64,000 nt of DNA. It comes from Symsagittifera roscoffensis (taxonomy: Eukaryota; Xenacoelomorpha; Acoela; Convolutidae). A program made the position numbers and the translations under genes. Shown here in pieces: positions 57,901-60,679 of the stretch. The first letter of the stretch is position 1. Each line of letters starts with the position of its first letter. The stretch is from positions 62,708,754 to 62,772,753 of the forward strand of contig NC_087065.1 in the NCBI RefSeq assembly GCF_963678635.1, written 5' to 3'. A model generated the notes under the pieces. The model was given only the letters and a program-made list of their open reading frames with translations, did no database searches and was not told where the DNA came from.

Positions 57901-60679
57901 AAAGCAGCAAATTAGCACTAAAGCGTTGCATTTAAATTCGAATTTTGCTGCTATCTTATTGATGAAAAATACGACAACTTAATCTAATTAACAATTGCCT
58001 CCTTCCTTAAAATGGGGGGAGGGGATTGTTTAGTAGATCCAAAAATGCTGTCATCAATACGCTGATTTTTTTAAAGTCAAGTTATCTAACGGGGAAAAAT
58101 TTGTTTTTCGATTTGATAATGCGTGCAACCGTAATTATTTTCTGAGGTGCAGTTTCTAATGAACCTTAATATTTTCTTGCTTTTATTCGGAGACAATCAC
58201 ATCACGAATCATTTGCAAACGTTTCTGTGACATATCAGTGAATTTCAAAATCAAACAATCAGGCCAAACATTAAATCGAAGAGCTTAAATTTTAAGATAT
58301 GTCAACGTATTAAATACCTAAATACACATACATTTTCATTATAACAAATCCTCAAATAGAAACTTGATGCATTGTAATCTCTGAAATTATTTTTACTCTT
58401 GTAAGTATTAATTAATGAAGTGTTTTTTTTTACTAGCCACACAAACAATACATCGCAGAGCTTAAGTTTTAAGATATGACAACTTTTTGAATCCCCAAAT
58501 ACACATGCATTTTAATCATAACATGTCCCCAAATAAAAATTTGATGCATTTTATCTCCGAAGTTACTTCTACCTTTTTAATTATTAATAAATGAAGTGAT
58601 TTATCACTTATTTAAGTCTTGTGGTTTTTTGACTAATCACGCTCAGGTTGTTCACGCTCAAATTGTTCCCGCTCAAATGGTTCACGCTCAAATTAATCAC
58701 ATGCACGCTCCAATTATATCACGCACAAACCTTGCTCACGCTCAAAATATTCACGTTCAGTTTTAAACTTTGCCATTTAACTTTTGATTTCTTTGTGTTG
58801 TTCCGACTGCAAAGAAAATGGAATATTTCTGCTTGGTGTGGTTTTTATATTCAGTCAATTTTCGGCAATCGAAATAATAGGTTTTAATAAACAAAATTTT
58901 AGACCCATTGAAGATATCGACTCCCTGAAATTAAATGTAAAAAATATTTTGCCCCAATCAATTTGATCATTTTTTGCAAAGTGTTAGGAGTTTGAAAATT
59001 GATAATTTGGCCATGCTCTGGACTAATTTATGCGCATTTTGTAGATTTTTTCCATAATCCTTAAAGCGTAATGCAAATTATTTATGCGTTGCAAATTATC
59101 TCGCACAACAAAACCGTTCCCAATTGAATTGAGGCTAGGTAATTGGTCGTTGTAACTTCCTATGACTCAAACTTCCTAATCTTTGATATTGCCCAAAATT
59201 TATAGATTTTCAGTATTTTCTTTTCCCACAAAACTGAAACTGGTTACATAGCAAAAATGACACCTCATAAAGTAGACAACTACTACATCAACCAATCCGA
59301 ATCGAGAGCAAGAAGCAAACTCAGGAAAAAAAGTTATGAATTACTTATTTCCTGAGTTTGCTTTCTGTTCTCAATTCTGATTGGTTAATATAGTATTTGT
59401 CTACATTTTGACCGGTATGAAATAAAGGTTCTCTACTTTTTGACTGCACTCTCAAATTATTTGATATAAGTTAAGAGGCAGTTGGAACATTCAGGGTTTT
59501 GCCCTGATACACGAGCAGTCTTGTTTGGTTATATCATTTCATTTGGAACGAAATATTTGAAGCTAAGATTCAATTGGAAGCTTTTCGTGTATATTCAATA
59601 TTTCATATTCTACCTAACCTCTTTTATGATCCATGAACCGTGGGTTTTGAAATTAATTATGCGCTGTAGGTATATGGCCTAATATATGGGTTGATGATGG
59701 TCATTGCTTTAAAAAGGGGCGAATTAATACTGTTGTCAGGTTTGGTTTAAAAAAAAACAGTAAAACCTAAATTGCATTTGTAGCTTTTGTTTAAACGTCT
59801 TCTTTGTTTTTGAAGAAAAATTGGTGGTGATAAATTAGATAGCAAAATGGCGTTGAATTAAATCACATTGCTCATAGTGATTAATTATTCACGTCCTTTT
59901 ATTGAATAGGACCCCGCGACTCTGCTGGCGGGTGGAGGGTGGGAGTATGCGACAGTGTTCACGGGTAAGTTCCACGACAAGGAGAAGACGATGGACATGT
60001 GTAGGCGGAGGAGATGGCACCGGAAACTCAACTGCACCAAAGTGGGCAGTCCCTGTCTCTTCCTCATCGACGTAAACTCAGACATCGCCAAACCCATCGA
60101 GGTAATATGAAGCAACGATTTCTGCAACTTTTTTTGAACTCACCCTTTGTTTTTTTACCATAAATTTTATCTTAGGGTAGATTTCGACGCATATAGACAA
60201 GAATAGCATACTGCAGAATGGCATAGTGTACCATAGTAGGTTCGATTTTCATAAAACCCAAACCAAAAGACACGGAAAAAACAAGCAAGTGGGCTGATTT
60301 CGCAATTTTTTCACCACGCCAAATTTTAGCGCGTTGTCTCTCATTCCAATATTTTTTTCTTGCATCTTTGAAAACCGGATTCATGTCTTAAATAAACACT
60401 TTTTTTCGCGTGTCTTAAATAAACACTTTTTTCCTTACTTTTTAATCCCAACTCGGATCAAATTATATGCTGATAGTAAGGAAGAGAGTCTTGATTTCGG
60501 TAACTTGCTCATATATGATCTACTCTCAAATCAAATTAAAGATACTGTTTGGTTGGTCAAGGGTTCTCCACGCTAAGTTGATCTTTTAAATAATCGGGTT
60601 ATGATTCTGCCGCCAGTATACCAAGAAACAGCAAGCCATTGAGACCGGCAAAGCGCTGGCAAAGTCAATTTGGCACAGG
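14152..60679 (+). CDS. MYOF/DYSF-like: ferlin, dysferlin/myoferlin type (3' end outside the window)
   Basis: Overall span of a multi-exon gene. Ferlins are large, C2-domain, tail-anchored membrane proteins that mediate Ca2+-dependent vesicle fusion and membrane repair. Exons in order encode an N-terminal extension, C2A, a linker, C2B, FerI, C2C, FerA helices, FerB and DysF. The downstream C2 domains and the transmembrane anchor are not in this window. Reading phases of the 20 exons from 14152 to 55561 agree with one another without exception, giving about 1,027 codons to that point, close to the position of the same block in vertebrate dysferlin. The DysF domain places it with type I ferlins (dysferlin, myoferlin) rather than otoferlin. 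Introns range from 228 bp to about 12.6 kb. Intron 15 holds a whole LTR retrotransposon in antisense. One intron certainly begins with GC, a second probably does. The exon chain between 55561 and 59910 is not fully resolved. Confidence 0.9.
14851..15018. mobile_element. 168-bp element with perfect 24-bp terminal inverted repeats
   Basis: The first 24 bases (TGAATGGAAGTGTTC then ATTAAAAAT) are exactly repeated, inverted, at 14995-15018. A second, inner inverted repeat (GAAGGTTTCCGAAGG against a TTCCTTC-rich stretch) lies near 14904-14940. There is no coding capacity and no convincing target duplication. It is a MITE-like or foldback element. Confidence 0.6.
15383..15508 (+). repeat. minisatellite, unit close to AGTGTCGAGAAAAACTC
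   Basis: About seven imperfect copies of a 17-20-base unit (CAGTGTCGAGAAAAA with variants TTGAG, TAGTG and CATG). All are in the same orientation, inside ferlin intron 1. Confidence 0.75.
15610..16382 (+). mobile_element. composite repeat, subtype with GTTGCGAC inverted repeats
   Basis: A degraded head (ACCCTATTGCAACCGG, TTTTTTCCCGT) is followed by short inverted repeats of GTCGCAA/TTGCGAC (15757-15805), CTCAATATATCTCGC, TTGTTGCATCGAATTAGC, and a tRNA-like block TGGCTGAGTGGTTAGTGCG (A-box like) near 16191. The tail is TTTGCGAAGCACAGC with CCTCTGTGTT at 16344-16382. The same order recurs at 39583-40500. Confidence 0.65.
16392..18625 (+). mobile_element. composite repeat copy 2 (tRNA-like block, expanded monomer array, tail)
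   Basis: Begins with a tRNA-like block: GTAACGAATATGCCTGGGAC, B-box-like GGGTTCGAGTCTGACC at 16453, then GGACCTG and a T-run, as in an RNA polymerase III transcription unit. It shares TGACCTAATTTGGGGTCG and CAATCTGTTTGTTGAAATTT with copy 1, then monomers 16850-18260, CACTTATTTTAGTAGA, TTCGTGCCGCATCAG, and the tail GCGAAGCTCCGCG near 18590. The element is about 2.2 kb long with no coding frame. Confidence 0.65.
16995..18260 (+). repeat. higher-order repeat: three-monomer unit of ~475 bp, reiterated
   Basis: Monomer anchors (CTCGAAAACTACCCT...) are at 16995, 17153, 17327, then ~17474, 17629, 17803, ~17950, 18101 and ~18238. Spacing cycles through roughly 177, 130 and 170 bases. Equivalent points recur every 473-477 bases: 17344 to 17821, 17474 to 17950, 17644 to 18117. 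The phrase AGCTCCTCTG-ATTAGCGGACAC appears three times, at about 17057, 17518 and 17992. The order corresponds to monomers 2-3-4 of copy 1. Confidence 0.75.
18919..20140 (+). mobile_element. composite repeat, head subtype A with three monomers
   Basis: The head GTTGCGATAAGCAAGGGTATT is followed by the same 500-bp body as 3262-3810, then three monomers with anchors at about 19662, 19829 and 19980. The 3' phrase AGCTAGCTTTAGCTGGGCCC comes next, where similarity to copies 1 and 2 stops before the tail. It links the body of one subtype to the monomer array of the other. Confidence 0.6.
20141..22248. other. intron DNA, nothing recognised
   Basis: AT-rich sequence with short open frames only. None resembles a protein family, and I see no clear repeat copy. 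Confidence 0.4.
22249..22653. mobile_element. candidate TIR element (GGGGCAGTACAACAGTGCC ends)
   Basis: The left end GGGGCAGTACAACAGTGCCG matches, inverted and with about a quarter mismatches, the right end GCACTGTTGTACTTCGGCACC up to GAACGCC. The interior is non-coding. No 8-bp target duplication is visible, so it is old or wrongly bounded. Confidence 0.45.
23254..23633. mobile_element. diverged copy of the AAATTAGACG MITE family
   Basis: The left end GGGGCATAGGAAATTAGACG, AGAAGCAAA resembles the terminal repeats of the elements at 34506 and 57247. The right end has GATTTGCTTGTCCCC. Interior phrases such as CTTGCATATTTCATGCATTT also echo 34506. No target duplication remains visible. Confidence 0.5.
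23783..24795 (+). mobile_element. composite repeat, ~1 kb copy with head and tail
   Basis: The head TACCCTTGCGATAAGCAAG, GTACTAGACGTTTTTCCCG and AACTTTGTCTACAGG is at 23783-23855. A body without monomers follows, with a repeated TTTTTGTCGGCTT phrase. The tail CATCGCAAGTGGCG and CTCTCTGTGTAAATAT is at 24751-24795. It shows that head and tail can frame an unrelated interior. Confidence 0.65.
24876..24938. repeat. (TA)n microsatellite
   Basis: An uninterrupted TA dinucleotide run of about 63 bases, directly after a composite repeat. Confidence 0.98.
25308..25583 (-). mobile_element. 5'-truncated non-LTR retrotransposon with (ATG)n tail
   Basis: The minus strand encodes about 70 codons typical of the extreme C-terminus of LINE reverse transcriptases: [13 protein letters not shown], then GRPKKTW and DRDLWKALL. 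On the + strand the insertion begins with a TCATCATCAT run, that is, a trinucleotide (ATG)n 3' tail, and it is flanked by an exact 13-bp duplication TCAATTCACAACA at 25295-25307 and 25584-25596. Such tails occur in RTE-like LINEs; the clade is inferred. Confidence 0.85.
26775..26985 (+). CDS. ferlin exon 2: Gly-rich leader and start of C2A
   Basis: Starts in phase 2 after acceptor TTGTCTTAG and ends in phase 0 at GAG|GTTTCA. About 20 glycine-rich residues precede the first C2A strand ([15 protein letters not shown]), then [10 protein letters not shown] and NPTWNE, the C2 landmark before the third strand. Base composition here is strikingly GC-rich relative to the flanks. Confidence 0.85.
27459..27547 (+). 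CDS. ferlin exon 3: C2A continued
   Basis: Phase 0 start after TTCAG, phase 2 end before GTAAGG. Encodes [27 protein letters not shown], the C2A strands corresponding to dysferlin's FEWDL...VVVKDHETMGRNR. Confidence 0.9.
28044..28149 (+). CDS. ferlin exon 4: end of C2A
   Basis: Begins with the last base of an Arg codon after GTGTTAG, then [13 protein letters not shown] and [14 protein letters not shown]. The 3' end is uncertain: no GT donor keeps the frame open into the next exon, but a GC donor GAG|GCACGC does, in phase 0. A confirmed GC donor occurs at 36021 in the same gene. Confidence 0.7.
28427..28556 (+). CDS. ferlin exon 5: C2A last strand and Gly/Ser linker
   Basis: Phase 0 start after [22 protein letters not shown], then a run of glycines and a Ser/Asp-rich linker ending GYDTD. 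Phase 1 end at GACG|GTACGAG. The linker corresponds to the low-complexity C2A-C2B spacer of ferlins. Confidence 0.8.
29481..29602 (+). CDS. ferlin exon 6: C2A-C2B linker
   Basis: Phase 1 start after GTTTGTAG, phase 0 end CAG|GTAAGG. Acidic then basic linker ([15 protein letters not shown]) ending [10 protein letters not shown], matching dysferlin's LLSDKPQDFQ directly before C2B. Confidence 0.9.
29840..29971 (+). CDS. ferlin exon 7: C2B first half
   Basis: 44 codons, phase 0 at both ends (TTTCAG| and GAG|GTCAGT). [24 protein letters not shown] and AEPNWNE are the C2B strand 1-4 landmarks. The acidic Ca2+ ligands of the first loop are largely absent (GGDIN), as in dysferlin C2B. Confidence 0.92.
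30881..31063. mobile_element. near-perfect ~85-bp-arm foldback element
   Basis: The left arm (AGTAGTAGATGTTGGAGG..., a G-run, GACCC, AGACCCACATGTATTAAGAT, ...GACCGGATGC inverted) pairs with the right arm ending CCAACATCTACTACT. About 13 bases form the loop. Outside the arms an 18-base direct repeat, CAAATTTAGGTTTAATTT, occurs at 30862-30879 and 31071-31088. Confidence 0.85.
31250..31805 (+). mobile_element. composite repeat, GTCGCAA subtype, partial
   Basis: Shares AGTAAGTCGCAAATATTGTTGC with the copy at 15610. It contains a tRNA-like block with GTGGGTTCGAACTTGGGCC at 31508 and ends in the tail GAAGTGCAACTTCGCCTCTG at 31781-31800. The head is missing. Confidence 0.55.
32512..32625 (+). CDS. 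ferlin exon 8: C2B second half
   Basis: 38 codons, phase 0 at both ends. [37 protein letters not shown] align with dysferlin's LFFNLFDSPGELFDE and RSLRTDALLGEF. Confidence 0.93.
32949..33133 (+). CDS. ferlin exon 9: FerI domain
   Basis: Phase 0 start after TTCTTCAG, phase 2 end at [31 protein letters not shown], then [24 protein letters not shown] is the FerI signature. It ends in an acidic stretch as in other ferlins. Confidence 0.93.
33301..33509. mobile_element. palindromic MITE-like element
   Basis: The ends ATAGGAAGAGAAAAATAAGA and TCTTTTTCTCTTCCTAT-type are inverted copies. Inner arms AAGCATGAGAAAGTCTTTC and GAAAGATTTTCTCATGCTT pair again around a ~50-base centre. Non-coding, in ferlin intron 9. 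Confidence 0.65.
33911..34085. repeat. cluster of AAATCGATTT palindromes
   Basis: Four AAATCGATTT palindromes and several half-matches (TTTAAATTGATC, AAATTGATTTAAATC) in about 160 bases of very AT-rich intron sequence. Confidence 0.6.
34506..34959. mobile_element. 454-bp MITE with 8-bp target duplication (hAT-like)
   Basis: Ends GGGGTTGATAAATTAGACG and its inverse CGTCTAATTTCCTAGGCCCC, extending as an imperfect inverted repeat of about 100 bases (AATTAGACGATAAGCAAATT, then GAAATTAGACGG). Flanked by TAGCAGGG at 34498-34505 and 34960-34967, identical. Eight-base duplications are typical of hAT transposons. No transposase. Related copies: 57247-57663 and 23254-23633. Confidence 0.88.
35075..35400 (+). 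repeat. dispersed repeat, uninterrupted copy
   Basis: ATTTATGCCTGG..., GAGCTCAAATTTATAATG, ACCTGTAAT, then GCGATATATTGTGTTC, TTATAACACGCATAAGCGG and GAGTTGAACCATTTGG. The same order is found around 57030-57760, where the MITE at 57247 interrupts it. Confidence 0.65.
35765..36020 (+). CDS. ferlin exon 10: C2C domain, followed by a GC donor
   Basis: First base completes an ATG (Met) codon, then [48 protein letters not shown] and [14 protein letters not shown]. The exon ends in phase 0 at ATCAAG|GCAAGTC, a textbook GC-AG donor. No GT alternative keeps the frame. Confidence 0.94.
36265..37263 (+). mobile_element. composite repeat, ~1 kb copy with head and tail
   Basis: The head AACCCTTGGGATAAGCAAGG, GGGTACTAGACTTTTTTCCC and CTTTTTCCACAGAATTCG is at 36265-36345. 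The interior is unlike other copies. The tail GCATCGCAAGTAGTGCG with CTGCTTCGCCTCTGTGT is at 37226-37263. Confidence 0.65.
37620..37663 (+). CDS. ferlin exon 11: C2C continued (44 nt)
   Basis: [15 protein letters not shown], the last codon split 2+1. Nearly identical in pattern to dysferlin FPSMCEKMRIRIIDW. Acceptor TTTTTTCAG, donor TG|GTTAGT. Confidence 0.93.
37892..37974 (+). CDS. ferlin exon 12: end of C2C
   Basis: Completes Trp, then [20 protein letters not shown]. The DxxxxDxxxG pattern matches the C2C calcium-loop 3 region of ferlins. Phase 1 end at CAAG|GTAACA. Confidence 0.92.
38020..38345 (+). mobile_element. composite repeat, ACTAGCGAGCTTG subtype
   Basis: TTTACACTAGCGAGCTTGTG, GTGGCACTTTTGCTATTATC, a tRNA-like GGCGTGAGACCC-TCTAGGTCGCAGATCG, then TACTAATTCGAGGCTTATTT. 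The tail is cut at TTTGCGAATT. Lies in ferlin intron 12. Confidence 0.6.
38539..38753 (+). CDS. ferlin exon 13: C2C-FerA connector
   Basis: Phase 1 start. [36 protein letters not shown] and DDLFRLH follow dysferlin's [20 protein letters not shown] and GEGVAYRGRLLLSL. Phase 0 end CAC|GTAAAT. Confidence 0.94.
39123..39425 (+). CDS. ferlin exon 14
   Basis: 101 codons, phase 0 at both ends. [19 protein letters not shown], then [23 protein letters not shown] and [16 protein letters not shown]. Corresponds to dysferlin's LRRRKYSLFAAFYSATML and [13 protein letters not shown]. Precedes the FerA helices. Confidence 0.94.
39583..40500 (+). mobile_element. composite repeat, GTTGCATGGCATTGGC subtype with head and tail
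   Basis: The head TACCCTTGCGATAAGCAAGG and GGGTACTAGACTTATTTCCC is at 39583. A body follows that shares CTCAATATATCTTG, TGCTGCATGGCATTGGCAAT and a tRNA-like GTCGAGTGGGAAGAAAGTGAG with 15610-16382. The tail is TTTGCGAAGCACAGC with TTCGCCTCTGTGTT at 40472-40500, where GCGAAGC-ACA-GCTTCGC is a perfect hairpin. Confidence 0.65.
40535..41010 (+). mobile_element. tRNA-like block with degraded composite tail
   Basis: GTTAGGTAACATAACTGCTTG then B-box-like AGTTCGAATCCGAACG at 40579 and CGACCTG plus a T-run. A second block with GAGTTCGATTTCAGTCG is at 40669. It ends in TCGCAAGTGCTGAGAAGCG with TTTCGTGTT at 40972-41007. Confidence 0.5.
41250..41345 (-). repeat. tRNA-like (SINE-like) sequence
   Basis: On the minus strand, GAGCCGTGGTGAAGTGGTTA, CGTCTCCGACTCCAATCG resembles a tRNA D-arm (A box TGGTGAAGTGG) and anticodon region. 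A clear B box is not seen, so it is either a degraded SINE or coincidence. Confidence 0.35.
41598..41800 (+). mobile_element. composite repeat head plus tRNA-like block
   Basis: The head TACGCTTGCGATTAGCAAGC is followed by GTCTTGCGGTAACGAATGAG and the B-box-like GGGTTCGAATCTGACCAGG at 41767, then GCCTG and a T-rich run. The block is close to that at 16418-16475. The remainder, to about 42300, is AT-rich and not assigned. Confidence 0.6.
42365..42471 (+). CDS. ferlin exon 15: FerA helix region
   Basis: Phase 0 start after [25 protein letters not shown], then [13 protein letters not shown], amphipathic helices. Phase 2 end AG|GTACAA. The next exon is 8 kb away because an LTR retrotransposon sits in the intron. 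Confidence 0.9.
42761..42765. repeat. left 5-bp target site duplication GGCAC
   Basis: GGCAC directly before the left LTR and again directly after the right LTR at 49972-49976. Five-base duplications are usual for Ty3/gypsy integrase. Confidence 0.95.
42766..43022 (-). repeat. 3' LTR (257 bp)
   Basis: Bounded by TGTGATATGC and GGTATGACA on the + strand, that is TG...CA in either orientation. Identical to the other LTR except one base (T here, G there, in ACTGTATTCTG/ACTGTAGTCTG). Confidence 0.96.
43023..43031 (-). other. polypurine tract of the LTR element
   Basis: Minus strand GTGGGGGTG lies directly against the 3' LTR start TGTCATACC. Purine-rich and in the expected place for plus-strand priming. 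It is short and has two T interruptions. Confidence 0.6.
43160..46822 (-). CDS. retrotransposon pol, RNase H end, integrase and long C-terminal tail
   Basis: About 1,220 codons. It starts inside RNase H just after the A7 run, where the preceding frame leaves off ([22 protein letters not shown]). A ~375-residue low-complexity linker, much longer than usual, precedes integrase. The zinc finger is HRGH...CRSC (H504, H507, C536, C539 counting from 46873) and the DD35E triad is D571, D630, E666, with exactly 35 residues between the last two. About 500 further residues follow, rich in Ser/Lys/Glu, with [17 protein letters not shown] near the end, a motif seen at retrotransposon integrase C-termini. 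TAA-type stop at 43160. No membrane segment or env similarity is apparent. Confidence 0.9.
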   Translation of the reverse strand, partial: YSTNELELLAVVWAVDRYKHYLLGKPFTIATDHKALTTALDVNQSNKAYQSRLTRWVDRLLPYQFNIVHIPGRDMGIVDYLSRDPFNDPWPESELDEKFVVATINSFHEAFDCWNSRLKDSRSLNRNENVLECSRRNVTKQSSSNGCYSNQNGQNRTRLDRNERKQFPRLQKQLNTTVQQKQITFSSNQPTKQSVLNNCKIKKRPVTSKIEKTDSGIEMSENKNRAYDWWSNSPQEWRNEEREESIMDPKWNRSLSTNNELSEEEEITEAVQRTRKIIRGGRKNRDSSDSETRHAQRVKWSLEPEQQRVADQRLLSFWQLMGGENNVQENRELVAHTQEVRDNLEHESSSTSPKPSASTERKLSEVNVIEVDLTTTEEAESEEEVCSIQPPKGLGKTGLQKQQQVETLDNLAKLFDKNLLAELTTEDTGMDRLRRVVERGDKQGFELMGPYTNPLWSQMAVQDDCILVNNRLAVPVQLRQAVLKRIHRGHPGQEAMLGAAQYLWWPHMNKDIVNLAEECRSCTRYGKNVKYLISKNSSKPLPLLTQPGQEVQLDYAGPIENQKGKKIYLLVAIDRFSKFPSVKVTKSTSGKSTVKFLRSYIDTHGVPESIRSDQFSGFKGKTLKKFCSELNIEQKFCPVGDHRGCGLVERTIQTIKRRLGVMMLDENNKSIKICLSIIMRDLRWNKQKTIQVSPFQAHFGRLPKTEFKIVRDKFLNNSDSLDKQHLERSALTASQMKRRIDQSRENLKIVRKGQLSRDTSPLHKQQITSDRDKERAKALKELLEANARWNYERRDAAKNDIRKLVDETGQLNPDLRKEMIYSWEKGFVEDKIENQCKSPTKTILRKDPLRKSGQALTRPLKGKIVSETDSTIRTSAGSIYRKSDIAQSKTVLTQENQRSTSKSPSSEPTKKFKRVSSPERLEELGSEDELQGEMEIADTMNPIERFQRSQTIVTSKDTEAGGGLNLAVKRAKPNLAGPKPNTEENITNKPEKGGKEKKGRSKKQQGTNQAATAANSEQEKVTSKPESDTVDTKIQSSSTPKAKQRPKLKGIDSHTPLEDIVDTFHNRNLAPSEWEKYADQLLKRGVQRVADELRENPQQSSELDTNFEPPQGFSDESSAEESGIRRSSRQTKNKEPKRFGDPIKHSIKEISENLTGRGLLKEALRQYRNQLRDFKDRDDRPLESKVRRLERHLFMRKFGYATLDEGVDWNPSWEIELEEN
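46777..48843 (-). CDS. retrotransposon nucleocapsid knuckles, protease, reverse transcriptase, start of RNase H
   Basis: Reads on from the G9 run (48844-48852) in a frame -1 to gag. Two CCHC-like zinc knuckles come first: CNRCG...HLKNC and [14 protein letters not shown]. Protease has [11 protein letters not shown] (DTG, codon at about 48352-48354). Reverse transcriptase shows the D of SVLDLKYAY and the catalytic FLDD box (residues 432-435 from the ATG at 48711), then LSKCEFF, WLGHHLS. RNase H begins at [14 protein letters not shown]. The frame runs into a stop at 46777 just after the A7 run at 46823-46829, where the RNase H continues in the next -1 frame. Confidence 0.92.
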   Translation of the reverse strand, partial: KTKTPNRRETNNRQNNNKTQNTKTKPCNRCGRTFEQGHLKNCPAMGKNCKHCGKPNHFAKMCRSRQVSEVAEDSEGSVEECDQISEGVGSCSEFEVMSIQTYQPENERVSKYVKDRINEMRNKTNGKVIRVQKIDSIRDPTLNRVKSLKAMVRIDNQIIQLTVDTGSPVSFLNWATTKEIMEKSKKVRFIPSDKLKLQTKLVDYNKQPISILGALKTNLRSAGWEVKGATFLVSERKTRCIMGLDLQGQVGIVTTQRPAPKELTRFDVLMCEQSEGWKEKFFTKFKNLFERQGISKNHIASSNFKYPLCPIQEKGRRIPIHIQDKVEKEIEKLLTEGHITKLDKCTSDCFIAPIVITVKKDDSIKLAMDAKPINRQLFKNKYQMPNVDELIDGVSQIVTENKKGTLYFSVLDLKYAYSQLKLAADTARQCNFNIVGGKATGTYRFLTGFYGLADMPAEFQKAMDRTINHAKNTFCFLDDILIVSKGSEIEHANLVEAVLKKLDAENLALKLSKCEFFKQEVNWLGHHLSEEGVRPKITKTEAVVNLNQPKSLKQLRSFLGSINHLAKFIPNVASLTEKLRPLLKEENQKKKLKNMKLPVKKFEWGDVHTVSFNAIKGAVANITKVHYYDANRETRVKCDASHDGLGATLEQQNDEGLWAPTSFASRYLNAQEKNIQQMSWNYWQLFGQ
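48844..49109 (-). CDS. retrotransposon gag, part after the in-frame stop
   Basis: Same frame as the upstream gag. [36 protein letters not shown] and [11 protein letters not shown] are capsid C-terminal features. The frame meets the G9 run at 48844-48852, after which the zinc knuckles are in the -1 frame. If unshifted it would end at 48726. Confidence 0.75.
49110..49715 (-). CDS. retrotransposon gag, N-terminal and capsid region
   Basis: 201 codons from an ATG whose A is the last LTR base. [35 protein letters not shown], then an acidic/proline stretch, [17 protein letters not shown] and [17 protein letters not shown]. The [15 protein letters not shown] segment is the usual Ty3/gypsy gag capsid pattern that precedes a Cys/Glu-Leu-Gly stretch. 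TAA at 49110-49112 interrupts the frame there, while homology continues beyond it. Confidence 0.85.
   Translation of the reverse strand: MAQPAGFAAQDNRTDMGIPVFWASANLDPPWQFKIWFEQFLMAVTVKENVNPEIILEEPKDILEEPPPRPETPREGENEDARNARILRDKLARDRVVLENEERKTRGPRVGHNVFYNEVQKKLVSRLFLSLGTEGKKRFLQKNPHAEISKMTFREITELAEVSFQKVKCVTYERYKLFTRMQESGESLESFHAALTAQAAR
49694..49714 (-). other. primer-binding site, complementary to a serine tRNA 3' end
   Basis: Minus strand TGGCGCAGCCAGCAGG-ATTCG starts at the base after the 5' LTR. Its complement reads CGAATCCTGC, then GGCTGCG and CCA, which is the T-arm, acceptor strand, G discriminator and CCA of a eukaryotic tRNA-Ser. It lies wholly inside the gag reading frame. Confidence 0.8.
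49715..49971 (-). repeat. 5' LTR (257 bp)
   Basis: Same length and ends as the LTR at 42766. The transcript should start within it. On the minus strand TATTTATTATACG near its start is a possible TATA-like element. Confidence 0.96.
49972..49976. repeat. right 5-bp target site duplication GGCAC
   Basis: Identical to 42761-42765, confirming the element boundaries. Confidence 0.95.
50496..50694 (+). CDS. ferlin exon 16: FerA helices
   Basis: First base completes the Arg codon begun in exon 15, so the exons on either side of the LTR element are in phase. [33 protein letters not shown], a charged helical bundle. Phase 0 end GAG|GTGTTT. Confidence 0.9.
50848..51036. mobile_element. two tandem foldback units with GATCTACTTAACAATC ends
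   Basis: Each ~92-bp unit starts GATCTACTTAACAATCCCCC (or GACCTACTT) and ends GATTGTTAAGT(A)GAT, its inverse, with an inner hairpin CCCCCCTTTC/GAAAGGGGGG. Units at 50848-50940 and 50943-51036. A longer relative lies at 57839-58040. Confidence 0.75.
51245..51397 (+). CDS. ferlin exon 17: FerB domain
   Basis: 51 codons, phase 0 at both ends. [30 protein letters not shown] and [10 protein letters not shown] are almost the vertebrate FerB core ([21 protein letters not shown]). Confidence 0.96.
51487..51797 (+). mobile_element. composite repeat, ACACGCGAGCTTGC subtype with tail
   Basis: TACACACGCGAGCTTGCAAG, TGGTGGCACTTTTGCTGCTG, a weak tRNA-like AGGACGTGAAACTCAGAATC-TCGAGTTC, and the tail TTTGCGAAATGTAGC with TTCGCCTCTGTGT at 51769-51797. 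In ferlin intron 17. Confidence 0.6.
52182..52325 (+). CDS. ferlin exon 18: post-FerB C2-like strand segment
   Basis: 48 codons, phase 0 at both ends. [27 protein letters not shown] match dysferlin's PVQIRVKLWFGLSVDE and GKLSVFAET. Confidence 0.93.
52554..52829 (+). CDS. ferlin exon 19: DysF domain, N-terminal part
   Basis: 92 codons, phase 0 at both ends. [47 protein letters not shown]: the tryptophan-rich outer DysF repeat, nearly superposable on dysferlin. This exon sets the gene with type I ferlins. Confidence 0.96.
52830..55412 (+). other. ferlin intron 19
   Basis: 2.6 kb. Contains a diverged repeat in inverse orientation near 53380-53470, 54040-54170 and 54955-55015 (GTGCTACCTGATTTTGCGTGG phrase; + copies at 15281, 63660 and 63855) and a tandem A-B-A arrangement at 54370-54870, whose B-A part is inverted at 58800-59160. 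No gene seen. Confidence 0.5.
55413..55561 (+). CDS. ferlin exon 20: inner DysF
   Basis: Phase 0 start, phase 2 end [38 protein letters not shown] correspond to dysferlin [20 protein letters not shown] and EQGWEYS. Last exon in the strictly phase-consistent chain. Confidence 0.95.
56069..56171 (+). CDS. probable ferlin exon: Arg-cluster and linker
   Basis: [34 protein letters not shown]. The Arg cluster fits the RRRRW motif that closes the first DysF C-terminal half. Boundaries are unsettled: the obvious acceptor TTTTGTAG gives phase 1, while exon 20 ends in phase 2, so a short exon (about 10-15 residues) is missing between them or another acceptor is used. The donor is either AA|GTTAGT (56171) or TTA|GTACAT (56175); only the second gives phase 0 directly into 59910. 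Confidence 0.6.
57247..57663. mobile_element. 417-bp MITE nested in an older repeat
   Basis: Same family as 34506-34959 (CAAGCAAATTAGACG at the left, GTAGCCGTCTATTT at the right). Flanked by TAACGCGG (57239-57246) and TAACGGGG (57664-57671), seven of eight identical. The uninterrupted paralogue at 35075-35400 shows the empty site. Confidence 0.8.
57839..58040. mobile_element. foldback element related to 50848-51036
   Basis: GGATCTACGTAACAATTGCC at the left end and GGGGATTGTTTAGTAGATCC at the right end are inverse copies. The interior is AT-rich and non-coding. Confidence 0.65.
58246..58600 (+). repeat. two tandem copies of a ~177-bp unit
   Basis: GAGCTTAAATTTTAAGATATG at 58281 recurs at 58458; CAAATACACATG-CATTTT, TTGATGCATT and AATAAATGAAGTG follow in the same order in both copies. 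Confidence 0.8.
58634..58760 (+). repeat. minisatellite, unit near TTGTTCACGCTCAAA
   Basis: About eight imperfect 14-17-base copies of CACGCTCAAATTGTT, some with CCGCTC or GCACGCTC variants. Confidence 0.8.
59910..60101 (+). CDS. ferlin exon: outer DysF, C-terminal part
   Basis: 64 codons, phase 0 at both ends. [31 protein letters not shown] match dysferlin GEGWEYASLFGWKFH and FRRRRWRRRM, followed by PCLFLIDV. Acceptor ATTGAATAG, donor GAG|GTAATA. Confidence 0.94.
60617..60679 (+). CDS. probable ferlin exon: post-DysF linker
   Basis: 21 codons, phase 0 at both ends: [20 protein letters not shown] plus Arg, donor AGG|GTAAGG. No specific motif, but the phase fits and codon use looks coding. 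It would lie between DysF and C2D. Confidence 0.55.
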